The translations under genes were made by a program, and so were the position numbers. DNA of 64,000 bases from Erysipelotrichaceae bacterium (lineage in GTDB: Bacteria; Bacillota_I; Bacilli_A; Erysipelotrichales; Erysipelotrichaceae): contig JAFRIE010000033.1 of assembly GCA_017432885.1 (NCBI GenBank), positions 1 through 64,000 of the forward strand, in the 5' to 3' direction. The notes under the pieces are model-generated. The model searched no databases and was not told the DNA's origin. It worked only from the letters and a program-made list of their open reading frames with translations. This document shows positions 34,016 through 43,841 of this stretch, in pieces; the first letter of the stretch is position 1; the number at the start of each line of letters is the position of its first letter.

Positions 34016-35057
34016 TTTCTTCCTCCTTAAGTTCAATCAGTCTGTATTCTTTATCAATCAGTAGATTGTGAATGTCAGTATTGGTAATGATTACCTGGGC
34101 GTTTTCCGGAATGATCCGCAGCAGTCTTTCTTGGTTTTCTTTATCCAGTTCCGAGAGGATGTCATCCAGAAGGACGATTGGGGTTTTGTTGATGTTTTCC
34201 TCGATGTAGCGGATTAGGGCGAATTTGAAGGCGATCAGTGTCATCCTTTTCTGTCCCTGGGATGCGATGGAGTTCAGATCATATCCATCCATCAGAAAAC
34301 GGTAGTCATCGTGGTGCGGACCGAATACTGCGTAATGGTAGTAGTCGTCTTTTTCTTTGGTCCGTTCCAGTTCGTTCTTTATTTCCTCGATCTCGCAGCA
34401 TTTCTCATAAATGATTCTGATTTCGGTATTCTTTCCGGAGATCTGTGAGTATTTCTCTGAAATGTATTTGTTGATCGTCTGAAAGAATTTTTCTCTTTCT
34501 TCAATGATGGCAGCGATCAGCGGTTCCATGGATTCATTGATTACATTCAGCAAGATCCGGTCCGGTTCCAGTTCTTTCAGAAGTTTGTTTTTATCTTTTA
34601 GAAGATAGTTGTATTTCAGCAACGCCTGAATATACCTTTTGGATACCTTACTGATTTCAATATCCAGAAGTTTTCTTCTTTCGCCGGGCGACTGGGTAAA
34701 CAGTTCCAGATCGCTCGGTTTAAAAAGAACAGCATTGATCCTGCCGATAAATTCCGAAGTTTTCTTGATTAGTTCATTGTTTATATAAAGGGATTTATTC
34801 TTTTTATTGATTACTACTTTAAATGTTCCTTCATCCGATACCAGATTGATCCGGGCAAAGTCGCAGTCTTTTCTGATCAGATTCTGATCATCAGACGTAC
34901 GGTAGGATTTGGTGTTGGATACAACCAGGATGCTTTCGAGAATATTGGTCTTGCCGACGCCGTTCTTTCCGATGATGATGTTCAGATGAGGATCGAATTC
35001 AAAATATCTTCTTGAATAATTGCGATAATCATTTAATGCTACAGATCTTATCAACAT
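34008..35057 (-). CDS. recF: DNA replication and repair protein RecF
   Basis: 349 aa. An SMC-like ATPase with Walker A IIGKNGVGKTNILE, a signature-like GQKRMTLIAFKFALI and Walker B TPIVLLDDILSELD. It binds gapped DNA and helps load RecA with RecO/RecR. It overlaps the S4 gene upstream by 7 nt and the start region of gyrB downstream, in the classical origin order. Confidence 0.97.
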   Translation of the reverse strand: MLIRSVALNDYRNYSRRYFEFDPHLNIIIGKNGVGKTNILESILVVSNTKSYRTSDDQNLIRKDCDFARINLVSDEGTFKVVINKKNKSLYINNELIKKTSEFIGRINAVLFKPSDLELFTQSPGERRKLLDIEISKVSKRYIQALLKYNYLLKDKNKLLKELEPDRILLNVINESMEPLIAAIIEEREKFFQTINKYISEKYSQISGKNTEIRIIYEKCCEIEEIKNELERTKEKDDYYHYAVFGPHHDDYRFLMDGYDLNSIASQGQKRMTLIAFKFALIRYIEENINKTPIVLLDDILSELDKENQERLLRIIPENAQVIITNTDIHNLLIDKEYRLIELKEEENV

Positions 35058-35266
35058 ATTTGATATGTTTCCGAGGCAATTTCTATCAGATCGTTTTTAT
35101 ACAATTTTTTGCCTCTGCGATGATCCGGCTCATGATTGATCAAGACAGTATTTGACATTAAAAAGGCTTTTGCTTCACCGCCGGAAGAAATCAAGTCTAC
35201 TATCTTAAGAAACTGTCCCAAACTGATAAACTCTTCTTTAATTTCTACTTTTTTAATTATCGCCAT
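35051..35266 (-). CDS. yaaA: S4-domain RNA-binding protein YaaA
   Basis: 71 aa. The small S4-like protein (EFISLGQFLKIVDLISSGGEAKAFLMSNTVLINHEPDHRRGKKLYKNDLIEI) is always found between dnaN and recF in Firmicutes. A dnaN terminator (35352-35373) separates it from dnaN. A TATAAT box ends 10 bases before the ATG (complement of about 35277-35282), so the yaaA-recF-gyrBA transcript probably starts here. Confidence 0.93.
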   Translation of the reverse strand: MAIIKKVEIKEEFISLGQFLKIVDLISSGGEAKAFLMSNTVLINHEPDHRRGKKLYKNDLIEIASETYQIC

Positions 35267-35351
35267 ATTCTCTTAAATTATAACATTTTCGGCTTTATTT
35301 TTCTATATTAGGGCATTATCAAAAGGAATGTGCTCTACCTAATAAAATAAT

Positions 35352-35373
35352 AAACGCGTCTTAGAACGCGTTT
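35352..35373. terminator. Terminator after dnaN
   Basis: AAACGCGT (35352-35359) and ACGCGTTT (35366-35373) form a perfect stem, with TATTATTTT following on the minus strand. It divides dnaA-dnaN from yaaA-recF-gyrB-gyrA. Confidence 0.8.
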
Positions 35374-35402
35374 ATTTGGCTTAAAATGTTAAATCGTTGT
35401 TT

Positions 35403-36524
35403 TTAACGGTAAGTTCTTACCGGAGAAATCAGCTGGATCAGAGTGTTGTCGTCTTCTTTTTTGACAACAAATGGTTTTAATTCTCCCGAGAAGCAGATGC
35501 ATATTTCATCAGAACCGATAGCTTTGATGGCATCCTGCAGATATTTGCCGGAACATGAAATATCCAGAGGATTTCCTTCATATCCGATTACTTTAATTTC
35601 TTCAAAGGAAGAAACACCCGACTGGTTGGATGAGGTCAGTTCCAGCTTGTCGTTATCGATATGCATCTTGACGGTATTCTTGCCGTCAGCTTTAATGAAT
35701 AAAGTTCTGTCGATCGCGTTGATCATTTCTCTGGAAGAAACTTTCAGCTTCTGACTGTAGCTTAACGGAATCAGTTTGGATGTATCAGGGAATTCATCAT
35801 CCAGAAGACGGGTATCAATGATTGTATTTCCAAAGATGAAAGAAATTTTCTGACGGTCGATAGCGATGGTTACTTCTTTTTCGCCCTCAATGGAATGATA
35901 AATGCTTGAAAGATATTTCGAAGGAACTGTGATGTTGAAATTCAGGTCCGTATCGATATCTACTGTTTTGGATGCCAGACGGTAGGAGTCGGTAGCGTTG
36001 GCATAAAGTTTATGATCCGCCGCTTTCAGATTGACGCCGGTCAGTACCGGTCTGGTTTCTTTATCAGAACAGGCGAAAGCAGTCTCATCAATAATCTGAT
36101 TAAATAATGTTGTTTCCAGTTTAAATGGATTGTTATCTCTAATATCAAAACTGATCATCGGATAGTCGTTTGCAGGAATACCGGTAATTTTGAATTCGGA
36201 GTTTCCGCCATAGATTCTGATCAGATTGCCGTCTATTGTTTCAATATTAATAAAATCGCTGTCTATTTTTCTGACGATTTCCAGAATATATCTTGAATCG
36301 ATAACGATTTCCCCTGTTTCGTTAATGATTAAAGCACTACTGTCGTTGTTGTTGATACAGGTTTTGATGGAAATGTTGGAATCTGAAGAAACCAGTATTA
36401 AGGAATTCTCCGTGACAGTGATTTTAATACCGGAGAGTGCCGGTAACGGCGTTGTTGAAGAAATGGCTTTTGAAGAAAGTGTCAATGCATCCAGAAATTC
36501 TTTTTTAGCGATTTTGAAATTCAT
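35403..36524 (-). CDS. dnaN: DNA polymerase III sliding clamp (beta subunit)
   Basis: 373 aa with three repeated clamp domains. Landmarks are LPALSGIKI, TGVNLKA, DTRLLDDEFPDTSKLIP and the C-terminal LIQLISPVRTYR. It follows dnaA, with SD AAAGGAG seven to eight bases before the ATG. Confidence 0.98.
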   Translation of the reverse strand: MNFKIAKKEFLDALTLSSKAISSTTPLPALSGIKITVTENSLILVSSDSNISIKTCINNNDSSALIINETGEIVIDSRYILEIVRKIDSDFINIETIDGNLIRIYGGNSEFKITGIPANDYPMISFDIRDNNPFKLETTLFNQIIDETAFACSDKETRPVLTGVNLKAADHKLYANATDSYRLASKTVDIDTDLNFNITVPSKYLSSIYHSIEGEKEVTIAIDRQKISFIFGNTIIDTRLLDDEFPDTSKLIPLSYSQKLKVSSREMINAIDRTLFIKADGKNTVKMHIDNDKLELTSSNQSGVSSFEEIKVIGYEGNPLDISCSGKYLQDAIKAIGSDEICICFSGELKPFVVKKEDDNTLIQLISPVRTYR

Positions 36525-36658
36525 GGTGTACTCCTTTATGTAAATTAATTAGAAGTTATTATTATTAGAATGTTGGAAAAAGTGGAAAACCTTAAATTAC
36601 AGCCTGTTTACTATATTATTTTAGCATTCTAACTGTTGAGAATAAAGTGAAGAGCCTG

Positions 36659-38008
36659 TTAACGGATGCTGCTTTCGATCTCGTTGATTACCTTTAAATA
36701 AACAGGATCGGTCTTGATTTTCTTCTCGATATTGTCACAGGCATTCATTACTGTCGAGTGATCTCTGCCGCCAAATTCCCGGCCAATGTCATCAAACGTC
36801 GCATCCAGCAGCTTCCGGCAAAGATACATCGCGATCTGTCTGGCATTTGAAATGTTACGGGTACGGTTGGCGGATGTGATTTGTTGTTTTGTGAGGTTGT
36901 AATAATCACATACCGCCTTACGTACCGATGAAATAGCCAATTCGTTGCTGCTGTCTTTGATCTGATCTTTAAATGCTTCGACAGCAAGCTTTAGTGAAAT
37001 ATGGTCACGATCTTCTTTTAACGGGAAGTTGATAGAATAGAACAAGAGTCGGTTTACTGCTCCTTCCAGACTTCTGACATCCTGGGAGAAGTTTGTAGCA
37101 AGGTAATTCAGAACTTCATCATCAACAGTCAGCTGATTGGATAAAGTACTGTTAGATATTTTCATCTTTAAGATATTAATTGATGTTTCATATTCAGGAG
37201 CTTCGATATTGACATTCAATCCTTGATTAAAACGGGAAATGATCCTATCTTCCAGACCTTTGATTTCACCCGGGGAACGGTCGGAGGTAAGACAGATCTG
37301 CTTGTGGTTGTTGACCAGTTCATTGAAAACCGTAAAGAAAAGCTCGTGCGTTTTCGGTTTGTTCGCAAGAAACTGGATATCATCTACCAGCAGAATATCA
37401 AGACTGTTAAATACATTTTTAAAATCGTCAAAACGGTTTTCCTTGCTGGCTTTGAATACGCCCTCTACAAATTCCGGACCGCTGGTAAAGCCGATCCTTT
37501 TATTTGGGAAGGATTCTTTTACTTTGTTGCCGATGGCGTTTAAAAGATGTGTTTTTCCTAAGCCGGAATTTCCATAAATAAATAATGGATTATAAATAAT
37601 ACCCGGATTTAAGGCAACGGTCGTGGCGGCAAGATGGGCCTGGACATTGGATCTTCCGGTAATGAAATTCGTAAATGTCTGGTTTGGATCGATCTCTCTG
37701 GAAAGAAAATCATTTTTGACAGCACCCTGTATCGATACAACCGGCGCATTGTCGTTCTGCTGCGTAATGCGTACCTTCATCCTTCTGCCAAGCACCTCTT
37801 CCAGACAGTCCTCGATCGTCTTGAGATTGTCCGACATGATAGAATAATTAATAAACACCGGTACAACCACAGTTGCTTCATCATTATCAAGAGATACCAG
37901 TTTGGATTCAAAATAAGGAAGAATGCTTTCTGGTATTTGATTAGAGTTTGCTATATTCTTTATGGTCCTGGACCATATATCATTTAAATAAAAATCAATC
38001 GTAGTCAT
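36659..38008 (-). CDS. dnaA: Chromosomal replication initiator protein DnaA
   Basis: The start is taken at 38008 (MTTIDFYLNDIWSRTIKNI), giving 449 aa; an open frame to 38161 only reads through oriC. Domains: N-terminal DnaB-interacting region, AAA+ with GNSGLGKTHLL and ILLVDDIQFLA, and domain IV with the DnaA signature FGGRDHSTVMNACDNIEKKI. No Shine-Dalgarno sequence is seen before the ATG. DnaA boxes in the leader suggest autoregulation. It is transcribed away from oriC. Confidence 0.97.
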   Translation of the reverse strand: MTTIDFYLNDIWSRTIKNIANSNQIPESILPYFESKLVSLDNDEATVVVPVFINYSIMSDNLKTIEDCLEEVLGRRMKVRITQQNDNAPVVSIQGAVKNDFLSREIDPNQTFTNFITGRSNVQAHLAATTVALNPGIIYNPLFIYGNSGLGKTHLLNAIGNKVKESFPNKRIGFTSGPEFVEGVFKASKENRFDDFKNVFNSLDILLVDDIQFLANKPKTHELFFTVFNELVNNHKQICLTSDRSPGEIKGLEDRIISRFNQGLNVNIEAPEYETSINILKMKISNSTLSNQLTVDDEVLNYLATNFSQDVRSLEGAVNRLLFYSINFPLKEDRDHISLKLAVEAFKDQIKDSSNELAISSVRKAVCDYYNLTKQQITSANRTRNISNARQIAMYLCRKLLDATFDDIGREFGGRDHSTVMNACDNIEKKIKTDPVYLKVINEIESSIR

Positions 38009-38530
38009 ACTGCAAAACCCAGAGTGTGTAAACCTATAATAGCACCATTTTTCCACAATTTTTATAGATAAAATCATAAAGTTTTCCACAATCCACAAAA
38101 GAAACGATGAGTTTAACAGGAGATATAGGCAAAAACAAGAGTTTTCCACAATTTTCCACAAAATATAAAATGTGGAAAAAATGTGATTAAAGTTTCCACA
38201 AATGTAAAAAATGTTGAAAAATGTGGATATTTTTGACTATCCACACCCTACTGTTGAAAGAAAAAGGCAGATTATTAAAGGAAAAAAGCAACATTTAGAT
38301 TATCCACTTTTCCACATTGTGTTGATAAATGAAAAATGTGGAAGTTAAAACATGTGGAGAAATGATTATATAAGAAACAGACAAGTCTTTCCACCGGCAA
38401 GAACCGGTTAAAATCATCACGAAAAAGAACCGGACAGAAACAAAGGAAGATTGAATTCATAAGAACAAATAAAATATAATAATGTTGGAATTATGTCAAA
38501 AATAATTACTAGATATGGAGAAAAGGAATT
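38009..38530. other. oriC: Origin of replication oriC with a DnaA-box cluster
   Basis: A 522-base AT-rich region without genes. It contains at least six TTTTCCACA boxes (38049, 38082, 38142, 38152 and 38308, plus the reverse form at 38171). Other near-matches are GTTTCCACA 38192, CTATCCACA 38237, TTATCCACT 38300, and reversed forms at 38222, 38337 and 38353. Very A/T-rich stretches around 38160-38220 could be the unwinding element. The right end holds the promoter of the subtilase gene (TTGAAT...TATAAT, about 38452-38482). Confidence 0.95.
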
Positions 38531-41500
38531 ATGAAAAAAAGACTTAGTATTCTACTTGTTTTAATGTGCCTTTTCACCGGAATGTTTAGTGCCAATCCAG
38601 TTTTGGCAGAAGACACCGGGGAAGACACGGAAACAACTACAGAAATCTTTGGTTTTGAAACAGACGAAGAAACAGAAGAAGCTGTTTTAGAACAGGAAGA
38701 GACGCTTCCGCTTGAAGAAGCAGGCGAAGACTCGGCTCCTCCTGTAGAAACGGAAAGCGAAGAAGAGAAACGCTTCTCTACTCCTAAAGGTTTTGTCGTC
38801 AGACAGAGAGATATTAAGGGAAAAGAGTTGATTAAAGAAAACGGAGTCCCTGAAAAACTCCCTGATCTGGTCGAAGGAAAAGACTGTAAAGAAAAAGAAC
38901 TAGTATTCTATGCTGAAAGCCGGGAATACGCTGAAACAGTCGCTGAGATCTATCACGCGGAATTAAGCAGTCTGAACAACGGCGTTGCCGTTATAACAAT
39001 TACTGACGAATCCGTAAGTGTTGCGGATGCGGTAGAGGCAGCTTTAAACGAGAACGATCTTCCGCTGGTAGAACCGAACTACATCACCAGACTCCATCCG
39101 CCGGTAGACAGCCACGAAATGTATCAGGAACATTTCACCAGCGGAGAAACCCTTTATAACAATCTGGGCTGGAGCGAATGGATCAATGACGTATTTGGTG
39201 ATGAGGCCGATCCGTATCTGTTATATCCGGGAACAAGCCGTTGGGAATGGGAAGACAGCAACGATGCATTCCAGTGGCAGCACGACGCGATCAACACCTA
39301 CGCCGCATGGAACACCACCATGGGAGAATATATTACGATTGCCGTCATTGACGAAGGAGTTAACCCAAACCATGAAGAATTTGATGAAAAATCATGGGGA
39401 ACCACTTCTGTCATAAATATCGGTTGTGGAACAGGATATGGAAGCGGACACGGAAACCACGTTGCCGGAATTATCGCAGCAGGAGCAGGTAACGCATACG
39501 GAGGTGCCGGTGTTGCTCCGGAAGCGGATATTATTAGTATTAATGTATTTGACAGCAGCGGAGGAGCAGAAAGCGCAAATATTGCTGCCGCAATTTATGA
39601 GGCGATCAATAAAAGAGTTGATATCATCAACATGAGCCTTGGAAACTACTGGTTCAGTTCTGTTGAAAACGACGCAGTACAGGCCGCATATAGCGAAGGA
39701 ATCGTAGTGGTAGCTGCGGCCGGAAACGACGGAACCGATATCATGAACTTCCCTGCCGCCTTTGATCACGTCATTGCCGTAGCTGCAACAACGAAAAACG
39801 GAACAAAAGCGAGTTATTCAAACTACGGTTCCTGGGTTACGATTGCCGCACCGGGCTCTGACATTGTTTCGGTCTTTTCAACCTCGGAAAGCGAAACCGA
39901 CACTTATGAAATAGAATCAGGCACATCCATGGCTGCGCCGGTCGTATCCGGAGCACTCGCTCTTTATATGAGCAAAGTCGGTCATATCGATTACGACGAA
40001 GCGATTAAAGTGCTGAAGGCGTCTGCAAAAAAATCTTCATCTCCACAGATCGGGTTTGGAGTCATCAACCTTGAACTGATGTTTAAGAAGATCACACAAA
40101 CACCAATCATCACTGTTTATGATTATAACGGAAATTATGTCACAGATCTGTCAAAACCGGTACCGGAAGGATCCTATGTCGTTATTGATCGAATGGAAAA
40201 CTGGGTTTATGACGGAAAAGATCACGAATATATTCTTTACTCAACAAACGGAAAAGCTCCTTCAATTAAAAACGGAGAAGTGGTGAATGGTACGGTATAC
40301 AATAATGGAACAGTCATCCAGCTTGACAAATTCGAAAAAGGAAAAGCCATTACACTCATGGCTGCAGTCGTTAACGGAATGGGCGTTCTAGGTAAAGCCG
40401 AGAAAGTCAAGATATTAACGCCGAAAATCGAGGACGCAGTCAACAAAGTCAATACGATCAGCGCTGATAAGACCAGCATAACTCTACAGAAATTCCATGA
40501 TCTTGAAGCAGATGAAAGCTATGCCTGGGAAGATCACAACTTTACAACTGTTAATGTTTCGCTTCTTGATATAGAAGGCAATCCAATCAATGCAGATGCC
40601 GCAAACTTGATCTGGACAAGCAGCAACGAAAAGATTTGTAAGGTTGTTCCGCAAGGTAATGGAAAGGCTGTCATTTATGCAACAGGTTCCGGAAGTGCGA
40701 AAGTAACGGCAAAAGCGCAAGACGGTTCTGGAAAGAGCGTCGTTATTAAAGTCAGCGTTGTTCAGCTGGCAGAAGAAGTTCAAGTCGTCGGCCAGTCGAC
40801 CGGTATCGTGCCTGGAGGAAGCGCAAGCTTAAAAGCAAACGTATTGCCGGCTAACACCAAAAACAAGAAGGTTGAATGGGAAGCTGTGTTTGCCAGCGAC
40901 TTTAACAAGTTTACGGTAACAAGCGATGGAAAAGTAACGGTATCCAAAGACGCCATTCCAGGCGATGATTATCTTGTCGTCAAAGCTATTCCGCTGGATG
41001 ACAGCAGAGAGAAAAATATACATGGCGTTGCGGTCATTACTGTCTGTGAGAAAGCGGCTTCCATTACATTCGGACCGGCCAGTGGCTGGAATTATCAGTA
41101 TTATGGCAGCCGGATGACTCCTAACAAGAACATGCAGCTGGGCGGTGTAACGCTCTTTACAGTCGATATCAATGACGGATACAATCCGGGCGTTGACAAC
41201 CAGATCAAACTGTCCCCAATGGCATATGATGCAAACAACAATCCTATAACAGATTACTCTATGGCAAGCTGGACTTCCAGCAACACCAAAGTAGCGACGG
41301 TCGACCAAGACGGGCTGATCACTGCTGTAGGAGCAGGAAAAGCAAAGATCACCCTTACAGCAAATGACGGATCGAAAAAGAAGGCGACACTTAATGTAAC
41401 GGTCAAGGTTCCTTATTCAAGTATTTCGGCCGACGTCGGCGATCACTGGCTGCTGGCTGCCGGAAAATCTATTGATCTTAGCAAGTACGTGGCATATGGA

Positions 41501-42103
41501 AGCCAGTATGGCAAGCCGACGACCACCAAAGCGGACTGGGAAATCTATGAGATCGCTTATTATGATTACGACAACAACTACATAGCAGACCTGACAGACG
41601 AACTTACGCAAGGAAAGAAGAAATATGTCAGCCTTACAAGCGGCGGAAAACTGAAAACCACCTCTGCTCTAATCAGCTATCTGGAAGGACAAGGCTACAG
41701 CCTGGATGCGGGATATTTAGAAGCATTCATTGGTGTACAGGCAACAGATTACCTAGGCTATGACGACCTGATCGTAATCGACATCCAGAAGCCGGTAAGC
41801 AAAATGGTGATCGCGCCAACAAAACTTGAAATGTCAAAGGATTCAGCGGGAACAGTACTCTATCTCAACACAGACCAGTATGCCGTGTTTGAAATCAAGA
41901 GCAGCAATCCGTCGATCTGCAGTGCGGTGATCGACTGGGACGGCAGCCTGACAGGCGAGGGCGCATCCTATGATCCGCTGGGTGTATATATCTATCCTGT
42001 TGCGATCATCAACAACAGCGGAAAAACCGGTAAGGCAACCATAACGATCAAAGCTCTTGACGGAAGCAACAAGACCGCCAAAGTGACTGTGGTCGTAAAA
42101 TGA
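38531..42103 (+). CDS. Large secreted subtilisin-like serine protease with Ig-like (Big2) repeats
   Basis: 1190 aa. The signal peptide covers residues 1-26 (MKKRLSILLVLMCLFTGMFS, then ANPVLA). An acidic linker spans 27-80. An I9-like propeptide lies about 120-185 (KELVFYAES...DLPLVEPNY). The S8 catalytic domain covers about 250-510, with Asp274 (AVIDEGVNPNH), His307 (GHGNHVAG), oxyanion Asn399 and Ser466 (GTSMAAP). The C-terminal 650 residues contain several Big2-type Ig-like modules (IWTSSNEKICKVV; SWTSSNTKVATVDQDG). No LPxTG anchor is visible, so it is secreted or held by its repeats. It overlaps the following lipoprotein gene by 4 nt. Confidence 0.95.
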   Translation: MKKRLSILLVLMCLFTGMFSANPVLAEDTGEDTETTTEIFGFETDEETEEAVLEQEETLPLEEAGEDSAPPVETESEEEKRFSTPKGFVVRQRDIKGKELIKENGVPEKLPDLVEGKDCKEKELVFYAESREYAETVAEIYHAELSSLNNGVAVITITDESVSVADAVEAALNENDLPLVEPNYITRLHPPVDSHEMYQEHFTSGETLYNNLGWSEWINDVFGDEADPYLLYPGTSRWEWEDSNDAFQWQHDAINTYAAWNTTMGEYITIAVIDEGVNPNHEEFDEKSWGTTSVINIGCGTGYGSGHGNHVAGIIAAGAGNAYGGAGVAPEADIISINVFDSSGGAESANIAAAIYEAINKRVDIINMSLGNYWFSSVENDAVQAAYSEGIVVVAAAGNDGTDIMNFPAAFDHVIAVAATTKNGTKASYSNYGSWVTIAAPGSDIVSVFSTSESETDTYEIESGTSMAAPVVSGALALYMSKVGHIDYDEAIKVLKASAKKSSSPQIGFGVINLELMFKKITQTPIITVYDYNGNYVTDLSKPVPEGSYVVIDRMENWVYDGKDHEYILYSTNGKAPSIKNGEVVNGTVYNNGTVIQLDKFEKGKAITLMAAVVNGMGVLGKAEKVKILTPKIEDAVNKVNTISADKTSITLQKFHDLEADESYAWEDHNFTTVNVSLLDIEGNPINADAANLIWTSSNEKICKVVPQGNGKAVIYATGSGSAKVTAKAQDGSGKSVVIKVSVVQLAEEVQVVGQSTGIVPGGSASLKANVLPANTKNKKVEWEAVFASDFNKFTVTSDGKVTVSKDAIPGDDYLVVKAIPLDDSREKNIHGVAVITVCEKAASITFGPASGWNYQYYGSRMTPNKNMQLGGVTLFTVDINDGYNPGVDNQIKLSPMAYDANNNPITDYSMASWTSSNTKVATVDQDGLITAVGAGKAKITLTANDGSKKKATLNVTVKVPYSSISADVGDHWLLAAGKSIDLSKYVAYGSQYGKPTTTKADWEIYEIAYYDYDNNYIADLTDELTQGKKKYVSLTSGGKLKTTSALISYLEGQGYSLDAGYLEAFIGVQATDYLGYDDLIVIDIQKPVSKMVIAPTKLEMSKDSAGTVLYLNTDQYAVFEIKSSNPSICSAVIDWDGSLTGEGASYDPLGVYIYPVAIINNSGKTGKATITIKALDGSNKTAKVTVVVK

Positions 42104-42408
42104 GTTTTATCAAAAGGACGGTAACGGTTTTGGGAATTCTTGCTCTATTGAGTGCCTGCTCCTCCTCTTCAACGGAACCGGACAATCTAAACGGCAACGT
42201 TGTTGAAGGAAGAGAGCTGTGCTGTACGTGCGAATCGGAAGAGAAAGCCGATGAGATCGCGGAGCTTTACGGGATCGAACTGGTTGAGTGGAAAAAAGGC
42301 GTTGCCGTATTCCACAGCGAAGAGGATCCGGTTTCTGTAATACAGTACGGAAAAGACCATGACCTGCCCCTTCTGGAACTCAACAGAAAAGCCAAAAAAC
42401 TGAATTAA
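42100..42408 (+). CDS. Lipoprotein homologous to the subtilase propeptide (candidate tethered inhibitor or chaperone)
   Basis: 102 aa. A type II signal with lipobox LSAC (Cys20) predicts a membrane-anchored lipoprotein. Residues 38-95 align with the propeptide of the upstream protease. RELCCTCESEEKADEIAELY matches KELVFYAESREYAETVAEIY, GVAVFHSEEDPVSV matches GVAVITITDESVSV, and DHDLPLLELN matches ENDLPLVEPN. No protease domain follows. The start overlaps the protease stop as ATGA, so the two are co-translated. Subtilase propeptides (I9 family) fold and inhibit their enzymes, so this stand-alone, anchored version probably controls the protease at the membrane. The function is inference. Confidence 0.85.
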   Translation: MSFIKRTVTVLGILALLSACSSSSTEPDNLNGNVVEGRELCCTCESEEKADEIAELYGIELVEWKKGVAVFHSEEDPVSVIQYGKDHDLPLLELNRKAKKLN

Positions 42409-42430
42409 ACGGCTTTAAAGGAAAGAAAAA

Positions 42431-42456
42431 GCGACGGAAACGACCGTCGCTTTTTT
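42431..42456. terminator. Bidirectional terminator
   Basis: GCGACGG (42431-42437) and CCGTCGC (42444-42450), followed by TTTTTT. It ends the subtilase-lipoprotein transcript and the convergent GPH gene. Confidence 0.9.
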
Positions 42457-42473
42457 AATGATTCTTGAAGTCT

Positions 42474-43841
42474 TTATTCTTTGTTTTCCGCAATATCTCC
42501 GCGGTCTTTCAGATCCTGTACGATCTTCGCGAATTTCTCTTCGTTTAAAGTATATTTCTTGGAGTAGACGAAGTATCCGAGAACGATCAGGATCAGCGGA
42601 AGAACCAGCATGGAATTTTTAAAGATCAGCTTGCCGGTAGCGTCGATGCTTTCGGCAGCGACATCGCCGTGTTTAATGCCGGACATGACCAGCGTGATGG
42701 AAACGATACCGGTAGCCAGAGCGCCGCCGATCTTGTTGATAAGAGGCTGAATGGAGAAAGTGATGGAGTCGTTTCTCTTGCCCAGTTTCCATTGCCCATA
42801 TTCAATCGTATCAGAGATAAACATCAGCATCAGCAGCTGGATAAAGGCTTCACCTACGAAGATGACGATTGCACCCAAGGCGATCATCAACAAAGAGTGA
42901 TCGGCAAAGAAGAAGATGATATAGCCGATGACGACGATGATAGTTGAGATCCCGTAGAACTTCTTTCTGTCAAACAGTTTAGAAACCCACGGGAAGATGA
43001 TCAGTGCCGCAAGCTGGGCAACGCCGCAGGCGGCTGCCAGGATCGCATACTTGTCGATATCGCAGTAGATGTACTGCATATAATACAAAGCGAAGTTCGT
43101 CGTAGAAACATAACCGACGGTAAACAGAGCCATTGCCAGAGTTACCCACATCAGCTGATCGTTGGCGAACAGAACGTGGAACATGTCTTTTAAAGAAGTC
43201 TGTTCCTCCTGCTTAAACTGTTCCTTGTTTTCCTTGACGCCGATGATCGTAAACAGCTGGAATGCCAGCATCAGTACGGAAACGATGACAGCCAGCGAGA
43301 AGTAGCCTTTCTCTCCTCCTCCCAGCATGTCCGTGAAGGACGGATAACCGACCATGACGATATACATGCCGACATTTGCGCAGATCCTGGCAAAAGCGCC
43401 GAAGTCTTCCCGTTTTTTCTGATCCAGCGTCAGGGAAGGCATCATCGACCAGTAGGCGATATCGTTGATGCCGTAAGTGATGTCCCAAAGAACATAGGCG
43501 GCACCGAAGACCAGCACGTACTTCATGCCTGTCAGACCAAAGTCCGCAAACATGATCAGATAGAAGATGATCGCCAGGATACAGCCTGCCAGCATCGGCG
43601 GTTTGTATTTGCCCCAAGGAGACTTGATGTTGTCGATGACCAGACCGGTGATCGGATCGTTGAAGGCGTCAAAGATCCTAAGCACGGTCAGTACCAGTGA
43701 AACCATCGCAAAGGTCGTAAGCGGCAGCTGCAGAATGTTGGACAGAAAGTAGATCATGGCGTTTGATTCAAACGCGTAGAACATGTCTCTGCCAACGGTT
43801 CCGAGTCCAAAGAAATACTTGTTTTTCTTGTCCTGATTCAT
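42474..43841 (-). CDS. GPH-family sugar:cation symporter (MelB-like)
   Basis: 455 aa with 12 membrane segments. LRIFDAFNDPITGLVIDNIKSPWGKYKPPMLAG is the conserved GPH cation-site and loop signature (DAxxDPxxG...RxGxxRP). It overlaps the alpha-galactosidase stop/start region by 4 nt (ATGA). The pair most likely imports and cleaves alpha-galactosides such as melibiose or raffinose. Confidence 0.92.
   Translation of the reverse strand: MNQDKKNKYFFGLGTVGRDMFYAFESNAMIYFLSNILQLPLTTFAMVSLVLTVLRIFDAFNDPITGLVIDNIKSPWGKYKPPMLAGCILAIIFYLIMFADFGLTGMKYVLVFGAAYVLWDITYGINDIAYWSMMPSLTLDQKKREDFGAFARICANVGMYIVMVGYPSFTDMLGGGEKGYFSLAVIVSVLMLAFQLFTIIGVKENKEQFKQEEQTSLKDMFHVLFANDQLMWVTLAMALFTVGYVSTTNFALYYMQYIYCDIDKYAILAAACGVAQLAALIIFPWVSKLFDRKKFYGISTIIVVIGYIIFFFADHSLLMIALGAIVIFVGEAFIQLLMLMFISDTIEYGQWKLGKRNDSITFSIQPLINKIGGALATGIVSITLVMSGIKHGDVAAESIDATGKLIFKNSMLVLPLILIVLGYFVYSKKYTLNEEKFAKIVQDLKDRGDIAENKE

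Noticed and set aside
38009..38161. Extension of dnaA by 51 codons into oriC
   Set aside because: The added residues translate the DnaA-box region, and the conserved DnaA N-terminus begins at 38008.
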